Counted from the first letter of the stretch, positions 1 to 14,743 are shown. The stretch: DNA of 64,000 nt from Branchiostoma floridae (GCF_000003815.2 NC_049982.1:33213494-33277493), one strand, 5' to 3'. Numbers and translations are program-made. The notes: generated by a model not told the origin, from the letters alone.

Positions 1-1823
1 CTTAGTAACGATACATACTTTGTGAAGAAGATGGATCATTACCTCGTCCATCCCTCTATAATTAGGGTAAGGAGAAACAGAAACGGGAAACACTAGAAAA
101 GCTAATATTTTCCTTCGGATTCCCCCAGACGGGAGGGAATTGCAATCAAAAACGTTTCACACCGAAGGCAAAGAAGAGACACTATAATAAGTAACAATTA
201 TCTCTCAGAACAGTCCACCTCAGTAGAAGAAGAATTGGTTTGTGGCGTTGTAGAAGACGGAACTTGCTCACCCCTTGTATGATAACGGCAACGATGTGAC
301 TTCCTCTTGGCAGGGACTTTCTTGTGATCCCGGGTGCATACATCAAAATACATCAAAACGAAATTAAGATATTTTTACAAGTACGATAATCGAACGAGTA
401 CGCTTTGTGTCAGATCCCTCTGCCTGCTTACTTCTGTCATTATTCATGCTCGTCCGTACAACGGACTGCGAATGGGGGAAGAACTATAATTTGCGATTCT
501 ATCCTGTCACCAGCGGAAACTACGTTTCATACCAATGATTGTAGTGTCTCAAGTTTTCTTCTTTCAACAGTAATCACGTAAATACCGCCTTTCTTTTCGT
601 GTTCACACGGACCTAGGAAAGTTACTTTCTCATACACAATAAAAAATTAAAATAAAACATCAGTACGTTTCAACAGCATTTGTATACATGTAAGGGATAC
701 CAGCAGGCAAGACTTCCACTATGCACGGTTTCCAGAAAGGTATATATTTGTACGAACTCTTGTGTAGATGGTTGGAATAGATGTGTACAAGTAGAAATGT
801 GTTTTATTTAGGCGACTGCTGACTCTGTCATCAGACAGAAATACTGTACTGCTACATTTTCTCAGTGTACATATGGTAATAGCTAAAGTTCGGTACATTT
901 TCCTCCGTACTTTCAGAAGGAACGTTAAAGTCAAATGTGTCCGGCATTGCCTGACCATGGAGCACTGGAAACCATAAATCTTGCCCTCGACGTGACCCTG
1001 ACGTTTGATTTACAGTTTGTTTGACAGCCACAAGCGGTCAGGGATTAGACTCCAATCCTTCTCCCTAAATGAATCCACCACCCGCCCGCCGGAGACGGAT
1101 TCCATTACCATTTCTTCGGCAGGTTGACTTTATTGGAGCACATTCGGTGACCCAGGTCAGATTCTTTTTAGAGTTCACCCAAAGGTCAGGCATTCCCGAA
1201 GTAACAAGGAGACATACTGAAGACAGAACGGCAAGGAAACCATACAGAATAAGTCACCACTGTCGCACCACATAGTCTACCAAAACCTGTAGCTTGCGAA
1301 GATTAAGTTCTGTAGGATGAATTTTGCCAATCGGAAAACAAACAACGAAGGTTAGCAAGAGAGAGATTATAGATAAACATGGCGGCACTCAGATGCCAGG
1401 AAGAGTTGAGTGACAGGGGGCACTTTCCCATCGCCACATCTGTTATAAATCATCCAGAGCCACACGAGCTGTCAGGACGGCACAGGCGGGGGTATGCAGG
1501 TCCGGCTGGTGGAACCCTCACGGAGTCTCACGCTAAGGGGAGATCGAATTCATGGTGAAAGTCCGGCTCAAATAAGCACAGAACAGTCGACACAACAGCG
1601 ACTCCGCATTTTGCGTTGACGCCATTTTTGTCTCCTGGACCTCGATTCAAAATCGGAAAGCGTCGGCTTTGATTAAGTTAACTGAAGCAAAACATCTTTA
1701 CCTGACAAGGTGACAAGTAGACATTCATTGATGATATGTACCCTACAATCTGCTGAAATAGCAAGGACTAGTTGTAAGAGGTTTAATAAGAACAGGGAAA
1801 CCCGGCCAAATCCCAGCTTAAGC
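1..1823. other. Non-coding stretch, nothing recognised
   Basis: Only short ORFs with no protein-like features. No splice-supported exon, RNA gene or clear repeat was recognised. Confidence 0.5.
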
Positions 1824-2296
1824 CCCCTTCACACGAGAGCACGAATGAGCCGGAATGCCGTCCGAATGAATTTTTTTTTCTATTCGTGGCAATTCCTCGC
1901 AATTCGTACTGTATTCTAAACATTCGTACTGCGTTCGAGATATTCGTCCCCGTTCTTTTGCCTGGCTCGAAAGTTTTTGACATGTTAAAAACTGTCGAGG
2001 TGCATTCGAAGTGGAGAAATATCGAATGGCATTCGTAGTGGATTCTTAGTCAGTGTATTCTAACTATTCTGACTGCAGTCTGACCGCATTCTACGGCATT
2101 CTAACATTATTCGAAACATTCTTATCTCATTCGATGGAGAACCGAAACGGCAAGCCACCTCGAATCCTGTCAGAATGTGGCCGAAAGAATATTTCGAATG
2201 CAGTAAGAATGTCTAGAATGCACTACGAATTCACAGGAATAGACAAGAATTTTCATTCTGACGGCATTCCGGCTCATTCCTTCTCGTGTGAAGGGG
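1824..2296. mobile_element. MITE with about 45-bp inverted ends
   Basis: The left end CCCCTTCACACGAGAGCACG and the reverse complement of the right end CCCCTTCACACGAGAAGGAA share a start and continue with matching AATGAGCCGGAATGCCGTC. The inside is rich in GAATG/CATTC motifs and is non-coding. A further GTGTGAAGG end at about 2395-2403 suggests a second, overlapping copy. Confidence 0.8.
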
Positions 2297-2746
2297 ATTT
2301 AAAGCCTATTTGGAATTCCCACCCGAATGTGACACGAAGTTTGCAAATACTTCATTCCGGCTGGTTCGGCTTGATTCGTGCTAATTCGATTTCCGTGTGA
2401 AGGCCCTATTAGAATACTTCACTACGGCGAGTGCCCTTTTAGAATGGCGCCATTCTGACTGATTTCGATGTTTCCCAAAGTAGTGAAGTCAGTACGCACG
2501 ATAGTGGTGTGTTGGGCATGGCTAGGGGAACTAATCATTACGTCATCTCTTTCTTCGCCTCATCTTGATGTCATTAATCATTTTCGCTATCCTTTTTTTT
2601 TCTTCATTCTAACGTAAATTAGTTAACAGGTGGGCGTTTCTCAATCTCATATCTCTATGATACTGTCTGAAGAATGTCTAATTTTGTCATTCATTGCGGA
2701 CTAGCCTGGGCACCATCCGATTACTGCCGGGATCCTTTTAATAATG

Positions 2747-3112
2747 CCCCTGTCACATTTGGCGATAATCGATCGGACGACGATTCTGCGCAATCGCCCG
2801 AGCCTCGCTTATCATAATAACTTAATTGCACAACGATTGTACAAGGTACAAAGTATGTCTTATATATAGTTTTATTGTACAACAATTGTACGGGGTACAA
2901 AGTATGGCATCTAAATAACTACAGTTCTATAACTTAACGCTTATCTAACTAATACAGAAGTTGTAGTATGGGATAAATTTCTTACAGTTATTGGAGGCTT
3001 TATATGTGACAGGGACGGTTTTCAGGTGAAAATACGCGCAACCCTCTGTCGATCTTAAATATGGCCGATCATCCATCGATACGCCCGAAGATCGTGGATA
3101 ATGTGACAGGGA
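2747..3112. mobile_element. Small inverted-repeat element
   Basis: Ends CCCTGTCACATT (left) and AATGTGACAGGGA (right) are inverted. The flanking halves also share GATCG-rich motifs. No coding content. Confidence 0.55.
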
Positions 3113-3140
3113 TATAAGGCGCACTTTGAAGCGACCTAAA

Positions 3141-4377
3141 GATGCACTCTCACTGGACGTGGGGCACGCTTGCGGCATTGCTGCGTTCGAAAACACAGCC
3201 ATGATGTACCCCAACGGAACCTAGAGGCACCCCCGCGAAACCTAGAGGTGCCGCAAGCAAACCTAGAGGTGCCGGTTGCAAGCGCGACGTTTTTTTGGAA
3301 AGTTTAAAAATAACGCAAGGGGCAAGATACCCAACAGTGCCCCAACGGTGCTCCAACAATGCCCCAACAGTGCCCGCACCATGCCATCATCAGTATCAAG
3401 GTTACATTTTGCCTATTTTTCACCAAGTATTAAATGTTAACATCATTTGAACACTGAAAAATTAGTTTGTATGCACTTCTATAATCATTTTACAGCGGTT
3501 GTTGATACAGTTACAACACTGCGATTCAACAAAACTTGACTTGTATCAGTATTCAGACTAACTTAAAAAGTATATTTATATTTATTTGATGAAAAGTAGT
3601 TCAGTATTTTATACTTGAGAACACCAAATGAGTAACTGGTTATCGATTCGTGAACCTACAGATGTGGAGAAACAGAGTGTCGTACAACGTTGAAAAGAAA
3701 CATTGATGTTGGATGATAACGTTAGCTTTTGCGTTTGCGTTACAAGCAGTCTAATCATTCCTAGTAGCCTGCTGCAGCTGCCGATAGAACACCAAACGTG
3801 CAGTCATCGGACCCATAAAGCCAAGTTTTCTTCTCAAGTTTTGCAGATATGATAGACTTAGACAACAATGGTTTGGCAAGCCATCCGCCGACAATGAAAA
3901 TACTCCGCGTCATACAAAAACGTATGAAATATCAAACATTTTCATTTAAGAAATTTGAAAATTGTTTAATAAACTACACTACAAACGTACATCAGTACAC
4001 ATACATGGTGCAAAACACATAATTGATCGAGTCAAATCTGGTATACGGTTTGTGTCCGTTCATTAATTTGGATCCTTTCTTTTTCTGTAAAAGTCTTTTA
4101 AGGTTATAAGCAACATTATGTAAGATATAATTCATTATCATAAGGGAAATCATTTCATTACTTATCACATTTGGGAGCATTTTCATCATATGCAGTGATT
4201 TTTTCATCAAATGACAACCCTGCGATTTCCAATAACATGTTCATTTAGTCTAGAAACGCAGCAGTGCCGCACGTCAGTGTGAGTGCAAGACAAAATCGGC
4301 GAAATTAACACAACAGTGCCGCAGTGAACGAACGCAGCAATGCCGCAAGCGTGCCCCAAGCGCAGTGAGAGTGCACC
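3141..4377. mobile_element. 1.2-kb DNA transposon relic with long inverted ends
   Basis: Ends of about 45-50 bp are inverted: TGCACTCTCACTG then GGGGCACGCTTGCGGCATTG on the left, and the reverse complement on the right ending GTGCACC. GGCGCACTTT outside both ends is also inverted (3119 and 4393). No transposase is visible. Shorter copies of the family occur at 8318, 14513 and 44721. Confidence 0.75.
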
Positions 4378-4393
4378 TTAAGTCTAAAGTGCG

Positions 4394-7300
4394 CCGTAGC
4401 ATTGCCAAATCGAGCCCCCCTAAACCCTAAATGGATCGATTAGCCGGGGAAATTCGTCATTTTGAGGATACGGCAATTTCATCATATCTAGCATACGGAG
4501 CGCATACTTCGCACAAATACTCTGTCTGTGCGTGTGGACCGGTTGTGTAATTTAATGTCTTAAAAGAAACAATCCATTAGATTTCTGTCATGAAACCTAA
4601 CTAAAACCCGGCCATGATATGTTCGTTTTCAAGAAGATACTTCGTCATCGTTCGTCGTTTTGAAATAATATTTTTGCCGTTTCCCTGCCGAGTGCGGCAA
4701 TCCGCCCGGCGCCCAGAAGGAACGCGGAGGCGAACGTTCTGCAATACAGGACCCAAATACTACCCTCAAAGTTTCTCTTGCATACAAGTGTGTCAATTAT
4801 CACTGTCGTTCACATTATCGGTTGTAGTTCAGTAAAGCGAATGTCGGACGACTCGGACCATAACCAACTCGGCTCAGTCAGCTCGGCCCATCGCCCTGGT
4901 CAACTCGGCCCATTATCCTGGTCAAATCGGCCCAATATCGAGGCATCAATGCGGACAAAATGCACCCAACGAGACAATGATAATATCATTGAACTTCATT
5001 AGACTTCAAAAACTTCAACTTCAGAAGTTCGAAGAACTGTCTGACAACAAGAGACGTTGTGCTGTTTGTACGGTGCTTTGACTGAGCTTTATTTAGAAGT
5101 ATGTATACGAAAAACAGAAGATTTCACAACGATCATTAGTATTCAGTATATCTAGATATATGCTTCTAGGTTATGTGCAGCTAACGATCGCACATGGCCC
5201 GAGACACAACGAGCCGACATTACCAGGCTCGACAGCGCATATGCGTATGAAGTGTTCAAAGAAAAAAAGGAAAACTTGGATTCACGAGGTTGCTGTTTAG
5301 AAAATGTTTGTGTAAATCTGATGGTAGGGCCTGTTTATTTCCATTTTACAGCCAAGCTGCGATCGGTTGGCCATGGTACGAGTCGCCCTGATACCCAGCA
5401 AAGCACCTCTTGGCACCATGAGTCAGCACACTTCTCAGCCTCCGTGGCAATGGATCTAGGTTCTTTAAAGTGTTTTTTTTTTACGTTTCACTTTTCTTTC
5501 GAAGAAAGTAGCAAAATTGGCCCGTGTGCTTATAGCCTGTTTGGGCTGTGTTAGAAGGATGAAAAAAATGTTGTTTCTTTCCATCGGCAGTTGGACACAT
5601 TTTTCAGGTAGGATCCTCAAACGTTCCTGTTTATATTCGGCTTCTTCTTACTTCAACACATATTGTTAATTGGCTGCATTTATAGATGATTTCGCCCCGT
5701 TCCTGGATGATTTTACACCACCAGTCTGTAAATTATTGCAGGTTCTTGACACCGTCACCAGACATCTTGTTGGTTTACAGAAACATTGAAGACAAAACAA
5801 CTGACCCAATGTCCTCCGAGCGGGCTGATCCGTACCACAGTTCCTAAACAAATACAGAACATCAAAGCAAACTGCACTGACGGGTTCCATCATCGAGTGG
5901 TTCTGTTCTCTCCGAGAAAGCCAAGCTGTGGGGTCAGCTAGTGGCCAACTGTTTGGTGTGGGGCGCATATTTTTCTCAAATGTTACCTTCAAGTGACTTG
6001 CCATATGCAGGGAATGATGGTTTGCAGTCACTCTGTGAAGTTGTGGTAATTTGAAGAAAATAGAATGCACAACGCCAGCAATTCCACTGTCTGTTATCTA
6101 CCGCGTTTTGAGTTGAAAAGTTCACATCACAGTAGGACAGGATTCCGCCTCTGCCCCATCTATACCAGGATGTTTATAGCGAATAAATGCCATAGCTATA
6201 CATGAGGTGGTATGTACAGAATTTGGCATACAAGGCGGTGAGAAAAAGGTACCTGGTTCGTGCAAACAACCCACACACCCCAAGGGCGTATTGAAGCAGT
6301 TGCAAGTGGAACTACCAAATCATCTAATTTCATAATTCAAAGGTGAATGAATAATCGCCTTTACCATGATTCACATGCCAGGCGCTGGAAACTGATAGTG
6401 GAAGTCTGACAAACAGACAAATAACACACCAAAAGAGATGGCCGTCTTAAAACGACAGAATATTGCAAACTATTTTCCGCCGACCTGTGGAGCCTGGTAG
6501 AGATGATGAGCAGTGTGTGGATTTATATAAGGGTCACAAAAATGGTTATTTTTACGTTATCCTCATCTATGCTGCGCCGGACATGAAGAAAACGGACGGG
6601 ATAAAATATAAAAGCCCGACAAAAACGCATAAAACACGTGAAAAACTAGCTGGAGCCGAATCTCTGCTCGGAGAGTAATGTTTCTTCAGAAGACATGTCT
6701 CAATGTAAATCATATTATGAATATCTACTTGAAGATTAAGTGTAAAGGGGGCACGGCGTCAAAGGCAACTTGCCTAGCAAAAAACAAAAATGATCATCCC
6801 ACAACCCACCTCTGACGACTCCAAATCTATGTCACTCAAGGTGAAGTTTACTTTCCGTTGACATGAGCTCAAAGGCAAGGTGATGTCATATTCATTAGAA
6901 GACATATTTCTGAGAATCCACGACCTTTCTAAGCAAATGTGGTGCTTTTCATAGTCCAGCGAAGTTGTCAGACAAGCCGTTTGAGGATGATTAATGCCCT
7001 GTGCCGTCAGCTCCGACGGGCTGGTTTGTAATGATTTACGGCTGTTTGGGTGGCGACCGGGGTCAGAGATGACAGGGACCTCTTACCACTGATATCCCGG
7101 GGGGAGCCATATTGAATTTCACAGCTTTGCCTGTTGATGCCAAACTTACAAACTTTCCTGTCAATCTTGGATCGGGTTCACGAAAAGGACAAGAGTGCAC
7201 TCAACTACGGCAGAGTGAAAGAAGATGCTGACGGAATGCCTCTACGCTGTCTCCACCTAGCCGCATCGGACTGGTAACAGTACATTCAGATATATAGATT

Positions 7301-8317
7301 TATGTTTAGAGTTTATGTTTGTGGGAGTTGTATGTATACATATATCTCTATTCTACAGGTGACAAGACATAACGAAGCTTTAGCGTCTGTTCGCAAGTCT
7401 TTAGAAGTCTCTTCAAACGGTTGTAATCCGCTTTTTTTTTAAATATCAAGTCAGTCTGAAAGGACTACAATGTGCCGACCTGTTTTTAAAAATGATATCA
7501 CAACGCACACAACCCGTACTTGTTTTAAGACGTAGTTTTACAAATCAGCCGATGTTTCCCATCTATTCTAACTTCTTCCCCATGTGTCATCAAGCAAGAC
7601 TAGGTCCTGACACCCGTGCGCATGCCCAGAGACCCATTCCATGTTTGTGTTGGGGGTAAACCGTTGAAGTCTGTTTTAGCAAGGAGGTTAAAAACCTCTT
7701 TTTGGTTTTAACTTTTACATTGTACATGTATACGTATTTGAATATATTCTTGCACTCGGGAATTACATGTTTTGGCGGTAACATTCCGGCTGTCCCATGC
7801 TAGACAAGGAAACATAAAAATCTTAAAATTGCAGTAAAGATAAACGAAAGAGGCTGGAGTGCACTTTGGTGCTATTGTTTTTCTTGTCAAAATTCCACCT
7901 AGCTTGTTTTCGGGTCAAGAGATTCTACATCCCGGCACCTGAATTGAGATGAACATCAGTGTTATAACCAGGCTTTCTTTTTTGGTGCGGCCACACGTTT
8001 CCATAGTGCACGACAGCAAGACCCTTCCCTAACATCAATCTTGGCCTTGCCAGGCATCCCGTGCCCGTTGATATACTACCCGTGTAGTGAGGTAGCGGCG
8101 GGTGGGAGTCAGGAAAACCTTCCCCCGCCCTCCTCCGCCCAGCACGGCGTACTGGCCGCCGACTCCCCGGAGAGACCACCGAACTTTGGAAACAGATCAA
8201 AGCTTTCAACTACGCAACCGGCCTGAGTTCATTCGCGGGTCGCGCATTCCGGAAAAAGACGTTTTAAGCGTGTGCGTGGACGTTTTTCTGTTGCTTGTTG
8301 TGAACGCCTTTCCAGTG
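4394..8317. other. Non-coding stretch with only weak coding hints
   Basis: Short ORFs only. A fragment near 7194-7273 reads like one ankyrin-type repeat (DADGMPLRCLHLAAS) but has no supporting neighbours. Otherwise nothing recognised. Confidence 0.4.
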
Positions 8318-8557
8318 TAAAGGCACTTGGGGCACTTGTGCGGCACTGCGGCGTTCGTTCATCGAGGCACTGTTTTGTTATTTTCGCCGATCTTTTATAA
8401 TCTTAATATTGCGTGATACGTCAAAGCATGACTTAGAAGACAACAAAGTACAAAAACGTTTGAAAATTCCTTCTTTATCTCTGAGATTCGTTGAGAAATC
8501 ATTCTAACCCCACAGAGCCGCACCGGTGCCCCAAGCGCAGTGAGATACCACCTTTAC
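8318..8557. mobile_element. MITE of the GCACTTGGGGCAC family
   Basis: About 240 bp between GTAAAGG and CCTTTAC inverted ends. It shares an inner region (CACTGTTTTGTTATTTTCGC, ATTGCGT, GACTTAGAAGACAACAAA) with the copies at 14513 and 44721. Confidence 0.7.
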
Positions 8558-11500
8558 ATGTACTGCAACAATTGCGATGATCGTCTACTGACACTGTGAC
8601 AGTTTTGCGCCGTATCAGTCCGCATCCACATAACATCTAAAAAGTCTCAAGTCTCTCAAGGTTATGTTAAAATTTGATTGTGTAGAGTGACGTAGAAAAA
8701 AACAAATGGTCTTCTCAAACGCACAAGAATTGATTAAAATAATTCTTGACACAGAAGTGGAGCCTTCTCTTCGACGGACGACACTTCTCTGGGACGTCCG
8801 TCTGTAACGTTTTACCCCGCCTCGTCTCATAGCCATCACCGTCTGACATACACTAACAAATCAGAACCCGCGGATGGTGGACATGTCTTAAAACGTTACA
8901 TCATCCACATCGGTCAGACAAAGTGACATAGGCGTAAACGTGTCTTATCTCCTCTTGTGTAAAGGACAAAAACATCTCGAAAACACGGGGCTGTTACCCA
9001 TACGTCTATGACTGTTTGACGAATGACTCTTGCAAGTAAAATATATGATGTTTCTTGTAGCTATATCTTTGTTAGATAAATGCATTATAAGGACATCATT
9101 TGCATAATTAAATGTTCAACGATATTCACCTGTTCATAACTTCTAAATGCTACAAGTAAGAAGTTCCTGTCATTTACCACAATGACATTATAGCATGTTC
9201 TCATTAATAATGCAAATTAGGTCTTTATTTTGCATAATATAGTACCAAGTTTATTTGCAAAATCATGCCCGAAGGCTAATTGCAGGGACATTCTCGAGGG
9301 AAACAAAACACAAGGTAGTTAATAGTACTAATGTCTATTATAATTGATTAATATATATCTAATAATATTCGTCTCTTTCTCAGTTACAAATGTAACATGT
9401 TACAATGGTCCTATAATGGAATTGAGCGTGTATAGACTAATTTCCTAATTAACTATTCAAATTACATTCAATATGCATAATTAATTATCTAATTATGTAA
9501 TTATATGAAGCATCACTTAAGCCATCTACATACCAAAAATCCCTTCTTGGGTTATTATTTCCTTTCAAAGTCTGACACTAAACCTGCCCTGCAGTTCCAA
9601 AACAAGCCGCTAGGAGGCCAAACCTATACCACTTACTCTCTGCATCAATAGCTGTCTTCCACTCAAAAATCACAGCCGCGGCATGTCCAGAATTCGAGAT
9701 ATCAAACCCCAAAGTCACGGTGCAGTACCGTAACTGGCCGCTATGGGGCCCAAAATCTAATCGTTTCCAGGTCTCATCAAGACATACTCACATACTCACG
9801 CTACCCTGAACATAACCTTCTTGGCGAAGGTAAGAGATCAGATGCAGTACAACACAGCCCGCCTATAACACAGTAGTAGGCGATTAACGCTGACAGGTCT
9901 ATTCTTGTCAGTTGCAAATATAAAATATTAAATACAGATGTAGAAGTTGGTGTCTCTCCGATGTAATCCCTCGAATTTTCACATGAACAATTTCATGTGA
10001 GGGCACCACATGGAATTACTACCTGTATAGGTGCAGTTCGACTCTGAAGGGAGCATCAAGTAAACAACAGTGTATCGAATAAAGACGAAAATTGGGCTTT
10101 TATAAGGATATAAGTATAAACAAGTATACGGGGATGTTTTTCTTTCCATCGCTGTCCGTCCCGTCCCCAGAAGTCTGGCAGTGAAGCATTTTGAAATTGA
10201 AACAGATAGAATGTTTCAGTAGCCGAATCTAAAAAAAAAAAACATAGACTGTGGGTTTGCATCTATGTCCCTGTATGAGTTGAACAGGTTTATGTAACTT
10301 AAACGTTAGCATGGAAAGAAAGTTGACGAGCAGTTTGACATGTGTGGTATTCAGAAGTACCGCCGACTCTCTAGGCTAGGGTTGAGCTTGCAGAATTGAC
10401 AGTTAATCCAGTGCAAAGGCACACAGGCGCCCATGCACAGTCTGAACTTATTCTGTTTGATTAGAAGAGAAAAATATACGGTCGCCGGTGCATTGTAGTG
10501 AGTGTAAAAAGTGAGTGGTTATAGTCGAATTACATGAGGTCTTGTCGGGTCAGCAGACGGAAGTGGTGCACGGTAGCAAAGAGCCATAAATCAGTCGGGG
10601 AAGCTGTCATGGCGGCCTGCTCCCGACACAGGCAGGTGGAATGTGTGCAGGTCAACAAGAGTTCACCGGCCCTTGTTCTTTTTAAAGTATATATATCAAA
10701 ATATAGCATCAGTGTAGTTTCACATAAACTGTAGAACTGTAGAATTGGGTCTGTTGGTCGAGTGAGTTCTTAGGACGATATAAGAGTACCTTACACGGGC
10801 ATAAACATGATAAAATAAACTTTGCTTTTCTACTCAACAGTTGAACAATACGCCATATAAGAGGACGCTATGAAATGTTAAGAATATTTCAGCCGTTGAC
10901 TGTGCTCAGCCCTAGGCCTAGCAGAAAACAGCACCGTTCACTATCCCTGTGGAACGCTACATTGCTATGAAGCCGCGCTTCTGAACACAAACTTACTGAC
11001 ACTTCAACAACTTGTGCCTGGAGTTAGCCAAGAAGCTGGCCTGCACTTCTCCCTACAAGGGCTGGCGACGTCCACAATCACACGAAACTCGGATAGGATC
11101 TTAGATACAGAAGTAGTTGATACAGAGGCTCACCCATCCCGTACCTTGTCCAACTCTAAAACACTAACCACTACTTGAAAATCTTCGTCATTATTCCATG
11201 TTTTCGTCATTTGCTATGTGCAAAATATTTATAGTAAGTTTTGAAAATACTTATTTTTCACCAATTTCAGCCAACTGGCTGCAAAATGTTTTAGTGAAGT
11301 TCCGCAATAAATCATTCATTTGTTCATTTGTGAACTGTAAAGTGCAGATATTTATCAATGTCACATAAACATACATTGATATACATATCATATACCGCTA
11401 AACCTAGGCCCACTGCAATACTTGTAGTACATCTGTATAATTCAATAATGGTTAGATTGTTGAAAATGTCAATATGTCTTATGGTTTTTACTTGATTTAT

Positions 11501-12161
11501 TGTCTTTGTTAGATCGCTTCCACCGACTAATTAAAAAAAGAGTAAGAAAATAATATTTCCTGACCTCAATCGGAATCAAAACATTTTCCCAGCTTGCATG
11601 TCGGAGGTTTCATGTAAACGTTATTGGCATAAACATTTCTTTAGCTGCCACATGTAAAATGGAGTTACAAGAAAAGCATTTATAACATTACATAACATAA
11701 CATACAGAATCTTGGAATGAATCCGCATGTGCCATGTCCTTATGTATAATACAAACCCGCATATCATATACCTCAAGGTTTCAGGTAAATTGTAACACTT
11801 ATGGGTCCTGATCCTGTCATGCCTGTAGTGTCAGTGTCATCACAGTTAATTGCACTGAAAAACATTTGATAATGTATTTTTTTTCTTCTGCAAAGTATCG
11901 TCACATTGTCGAAGTTAGCCTCTACCAGGCTTCGTGGATCGGTGATCTAATTGTAGAAATTGGACAAATAGAGTTTAGTACGCTAGGGGAGTTAGCCGGC
12001 CAGAATAGTACGTTTCCTCACTCACTTCGTGGTGAGGATAATGATTCTACCGATCCACGGAGCCTGATAGAGGCTATGGTATTGCAGGCGGGAAACAAGC
12101 TGGCACTGCCGTGTCCGTGTGACCATCCTGACCAGGACCTGCCAACACTGAGGACTATAGC
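8558..12161. other. Non-coding stretch with a dispersed-repeat copy
   Basis: Holds one copy of the octamer-rich dispersed repeat (about 9010-9835). The rest is AT-rich unique-looking sequence in which I see no gene. Confidence 0.5.
9010..9835. repeat. Octamer-rich dispersed repeat, copy
   Basis: Shares CAAAGTCTGACACTAAACC, AAGCCGCTAGG and CTTGGCGAAGGTAA with the fuller copy at 29690-31013. Confidence 0.75.
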
Positions 12162-12905
12162 TAGGGGTGGGTACAGAAAAGTTAGGTGCCGGTCCTGTCC
12201 AGGTCCAAAGGATCAGGTCCTGCAGACCTGAACCTGGAGCTGATTCAGTATGTGAAAACTTGTGAATGGGCAATATTCAACAATTGTCCATTCCGCTACA
12301 AAGAAATCTGTTTGGTGGAGTATTTGAGTCCCACTGGCGTTTTAAAATTCTATCAAACTAGCTGCCACTACATGATTGACTGTAAGACTTAGTAGAGATA
12401 ACAATAACTTCACTCTCCATTTTTGATCATAGTGTAATATCAGACTGTACATATTCCTTAAGGTTCCCCAGATGTACTACATGTATTTGTCTCTTCTAAC
12501 TGTTCCACTACCCATATACTGCATGTAATTCGTCCAGACACACCAGTAGATGTTATCCCTCCATGTGCAATGGTACTCGACTGTACAAAATCTAGTCTTA
12601 GTTGTTGACAAATGTACTGCTGTTGTTGTTGTTGTTTTTAATAAAAAATAATAAAAAAAAAAAAAAAACTTCACTCGCGTGATATTTTCTTCAACCAACA
12701 ATCCCCAAACATCTGAATTTCTGCCCATATATATATATATATATACCCGATATTATTATTATTATATAACCTCTTCATTTTCTAACAGGTCCAACATCCG
12801 TTCCATCATCCGGTCTACCTAATTTTGTTAGGTCCGGTTTTTCTGGACCGGTCAAATAAGAAAAATCGGGTTTGTACCGGTACGGTGTACAGTTACCCAC
12901 CCCTA
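12162..12905. mobile_element. hAT-like MITE, GGGTACCGGTAC family
   Basis: Ends TAGGGGTGGGTAC and TTACCCACCCCTA are inverted, and GGACCGGTC/CCGGTAC-rich subterminal sequence matches the copy at 13587. No clear target duplication remains. An internal CTTGTGAA...TTCTATCAAA segment is shared with the second copy. Confidence 0.7.
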
Positions 12906-13586
12906 CCAGCCTTACCAGCAGTTAACAGACTGACAATCAAGCTGGTCCCGAGAGGTCAGGCGGCACGGACAGACGACAGATGTCTGCCGGGCAGCAGGAA
13001 CATTCCTGCCGGTGGGAAAAGAACGGAACTTCTGGATAGGGAGAGAAGACTGCACTGGCAATTACAACTGTAGAACAAACACCCGGCGAAGAGCACTAAC
13101 AAGGGCTGTAGCAATAGCATGTAGCCCTGACTAGGACGTTTGATATCTTAAAGGTGACAGGAAATTGTAATATAAGTAATCAAATTCTTTGGGACATCAA
13201 TAATTTCAACAGTTCTCCCCCAATGCACGGTGAATAATTTACCTAAAACGTACCCTACAGTCTACTGATGTTCGTGCACTGAGCACAGCTATGAATTGAT
13301 TAGCAAATGGTGCAACCTGTATTGCACATACGACCATGGACAAAATTAATCAATTCTTTGACGTCGAAACACTGTTAACACCATAGTTAAGGTTACAGTT
13401 CCTCTTCGTCATCTTTGGGGGTAAAATACGCTCTTCTTTACACTGGTAAGCGATTCAAGTATCGCACTTCTCTACTGGTCAAAGTTGCAAAGGTCAAAGA
13501 TAGATAATGTTTCTAAGAACACACGTGTAAGGCTGTGGAATAAATGTCCCCGAAAGCTGCTCTCTGTGTCAGGGAATAATGTACAC

Positions 13587-14019
13587 TAGGGCTGGGTATC
13601 GGTACAGCGTACCGGTACAAAACCGGTTTTTCTTATTGGACCGGTCCAGAAAAACCGGACCTGAAAAAATTAGGTGGACCGGATGTTGGACCGATTAGAA
13701 AATTAACAGATTATTTTATCAGTCATTCACATGTTTTGGTGCTTGCATGTGGAAGAAAATAACAAGAGTGAAGTAGAGGAGAGTTTATAGTAAATTTCTA
13801 CCAAGTTTTACAGCCAATCGTACAGGTGCAGTTAGCGTTGTAGGATTTTAAAACGCCAGTGTAAGTCTAATACTCCACCAAACAGATTTCTTTGTAGTGA
13901 AATGGACCATGGTATGAGTCATACTGCATCAGGTCCAGGTTCAGGTCCGGACCTGGACCTGATCCTTTGGACCTGAACCGGACCTGGACCTGAATTTCCT
14001 GTACCGGTACCCAGCCCTA
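13587..14019. mobile_element. hAT-type MITE with 8-bp target duplication
   Basis: Ends TAGGGCTGGGTA and TACCCAGCCCTA are inverted and flanked by ATGTACAC on both sides (13579-13586 and 14020-14027). An 8-bp duplication with TAGGG ends is typical of hAT elements. Inside are palindromic GGTCCAGGTC/GGACCGG tracts and no ORF. Confidence 0.88.
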
Positions 14020-14512
14020 ATGTACACCCTTGAGTGACTTTTGTCAAGCTTGTAACAATCCTTTTCTCGCGGCGGCCTGCCTAGTGCCGGGCGGCGTGCA
14101 TGCTGAAGCCACGAGAGCCCTGCCCCGCACACGGAATGATTAATGATGTTCTAATGAAGTGAAGAAAGCAGTAGGTGTAGAGCTGCTGGTAAGTGCATGT
14201 AATGACACGCGTTGCTAAACTTTGCTCTACAACAGGAACTCAGAGGGGGTGTACTTCAAGACCTTTGCCGAAAACCTCAGAGTTATTTTACCATACTGAA
14301 CTGTGTCAACGATTTCTGAATATAGGGTACATCCCGCCACAGAACTACTGATGGCGGGGCGATGGAGATGTCTCTAGACGTCTAGTCGAGTAAAAAAGAA
14401 CTCAAGCTTTCAAGACATTATTTGCTCTCTTGTTCCCGATGGGAGCGTTACCAGAAAGTACTTAGCATTGTGTAGAAAGCAACGCCGCTAGCTGCTATGC
14501 TATGACACTAAC

Positions 14513-14743
14513 GGTGCACTCTCATTGCACTTGCGTCAAGCTTGCGTCACTGTGGGGTTCGTTCACTGCGTCACTGTTTTGTTATTTTCTCCGATTTTGG
14601 TATAATTTAGATATTGCGTAGTACGTAAAAGTATGACTTAGAAGACAACAAAATACACCAAAAAGTAAGAAAATTCGTTCTTTATCTCTGAAATTCAAAA
14701 TCCGCAGTGACGCAAGCATGACGCAAGTGCTGTGAGAGTGCAT
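14513..14743. mobile_element. MITE of the GCACTTGGGGCAC family
   Basis: GGTGCACTCTCA and TGAGAGTGCA inverted ends bound about 230 bp. The inside matches the copy at 8318. Confidence 0.7.

Noticed and set aside
7194..7273. Possible ankyrin-repeat exon
   Set aside because: A single short fragment with poor acceptor context and no partner exons.
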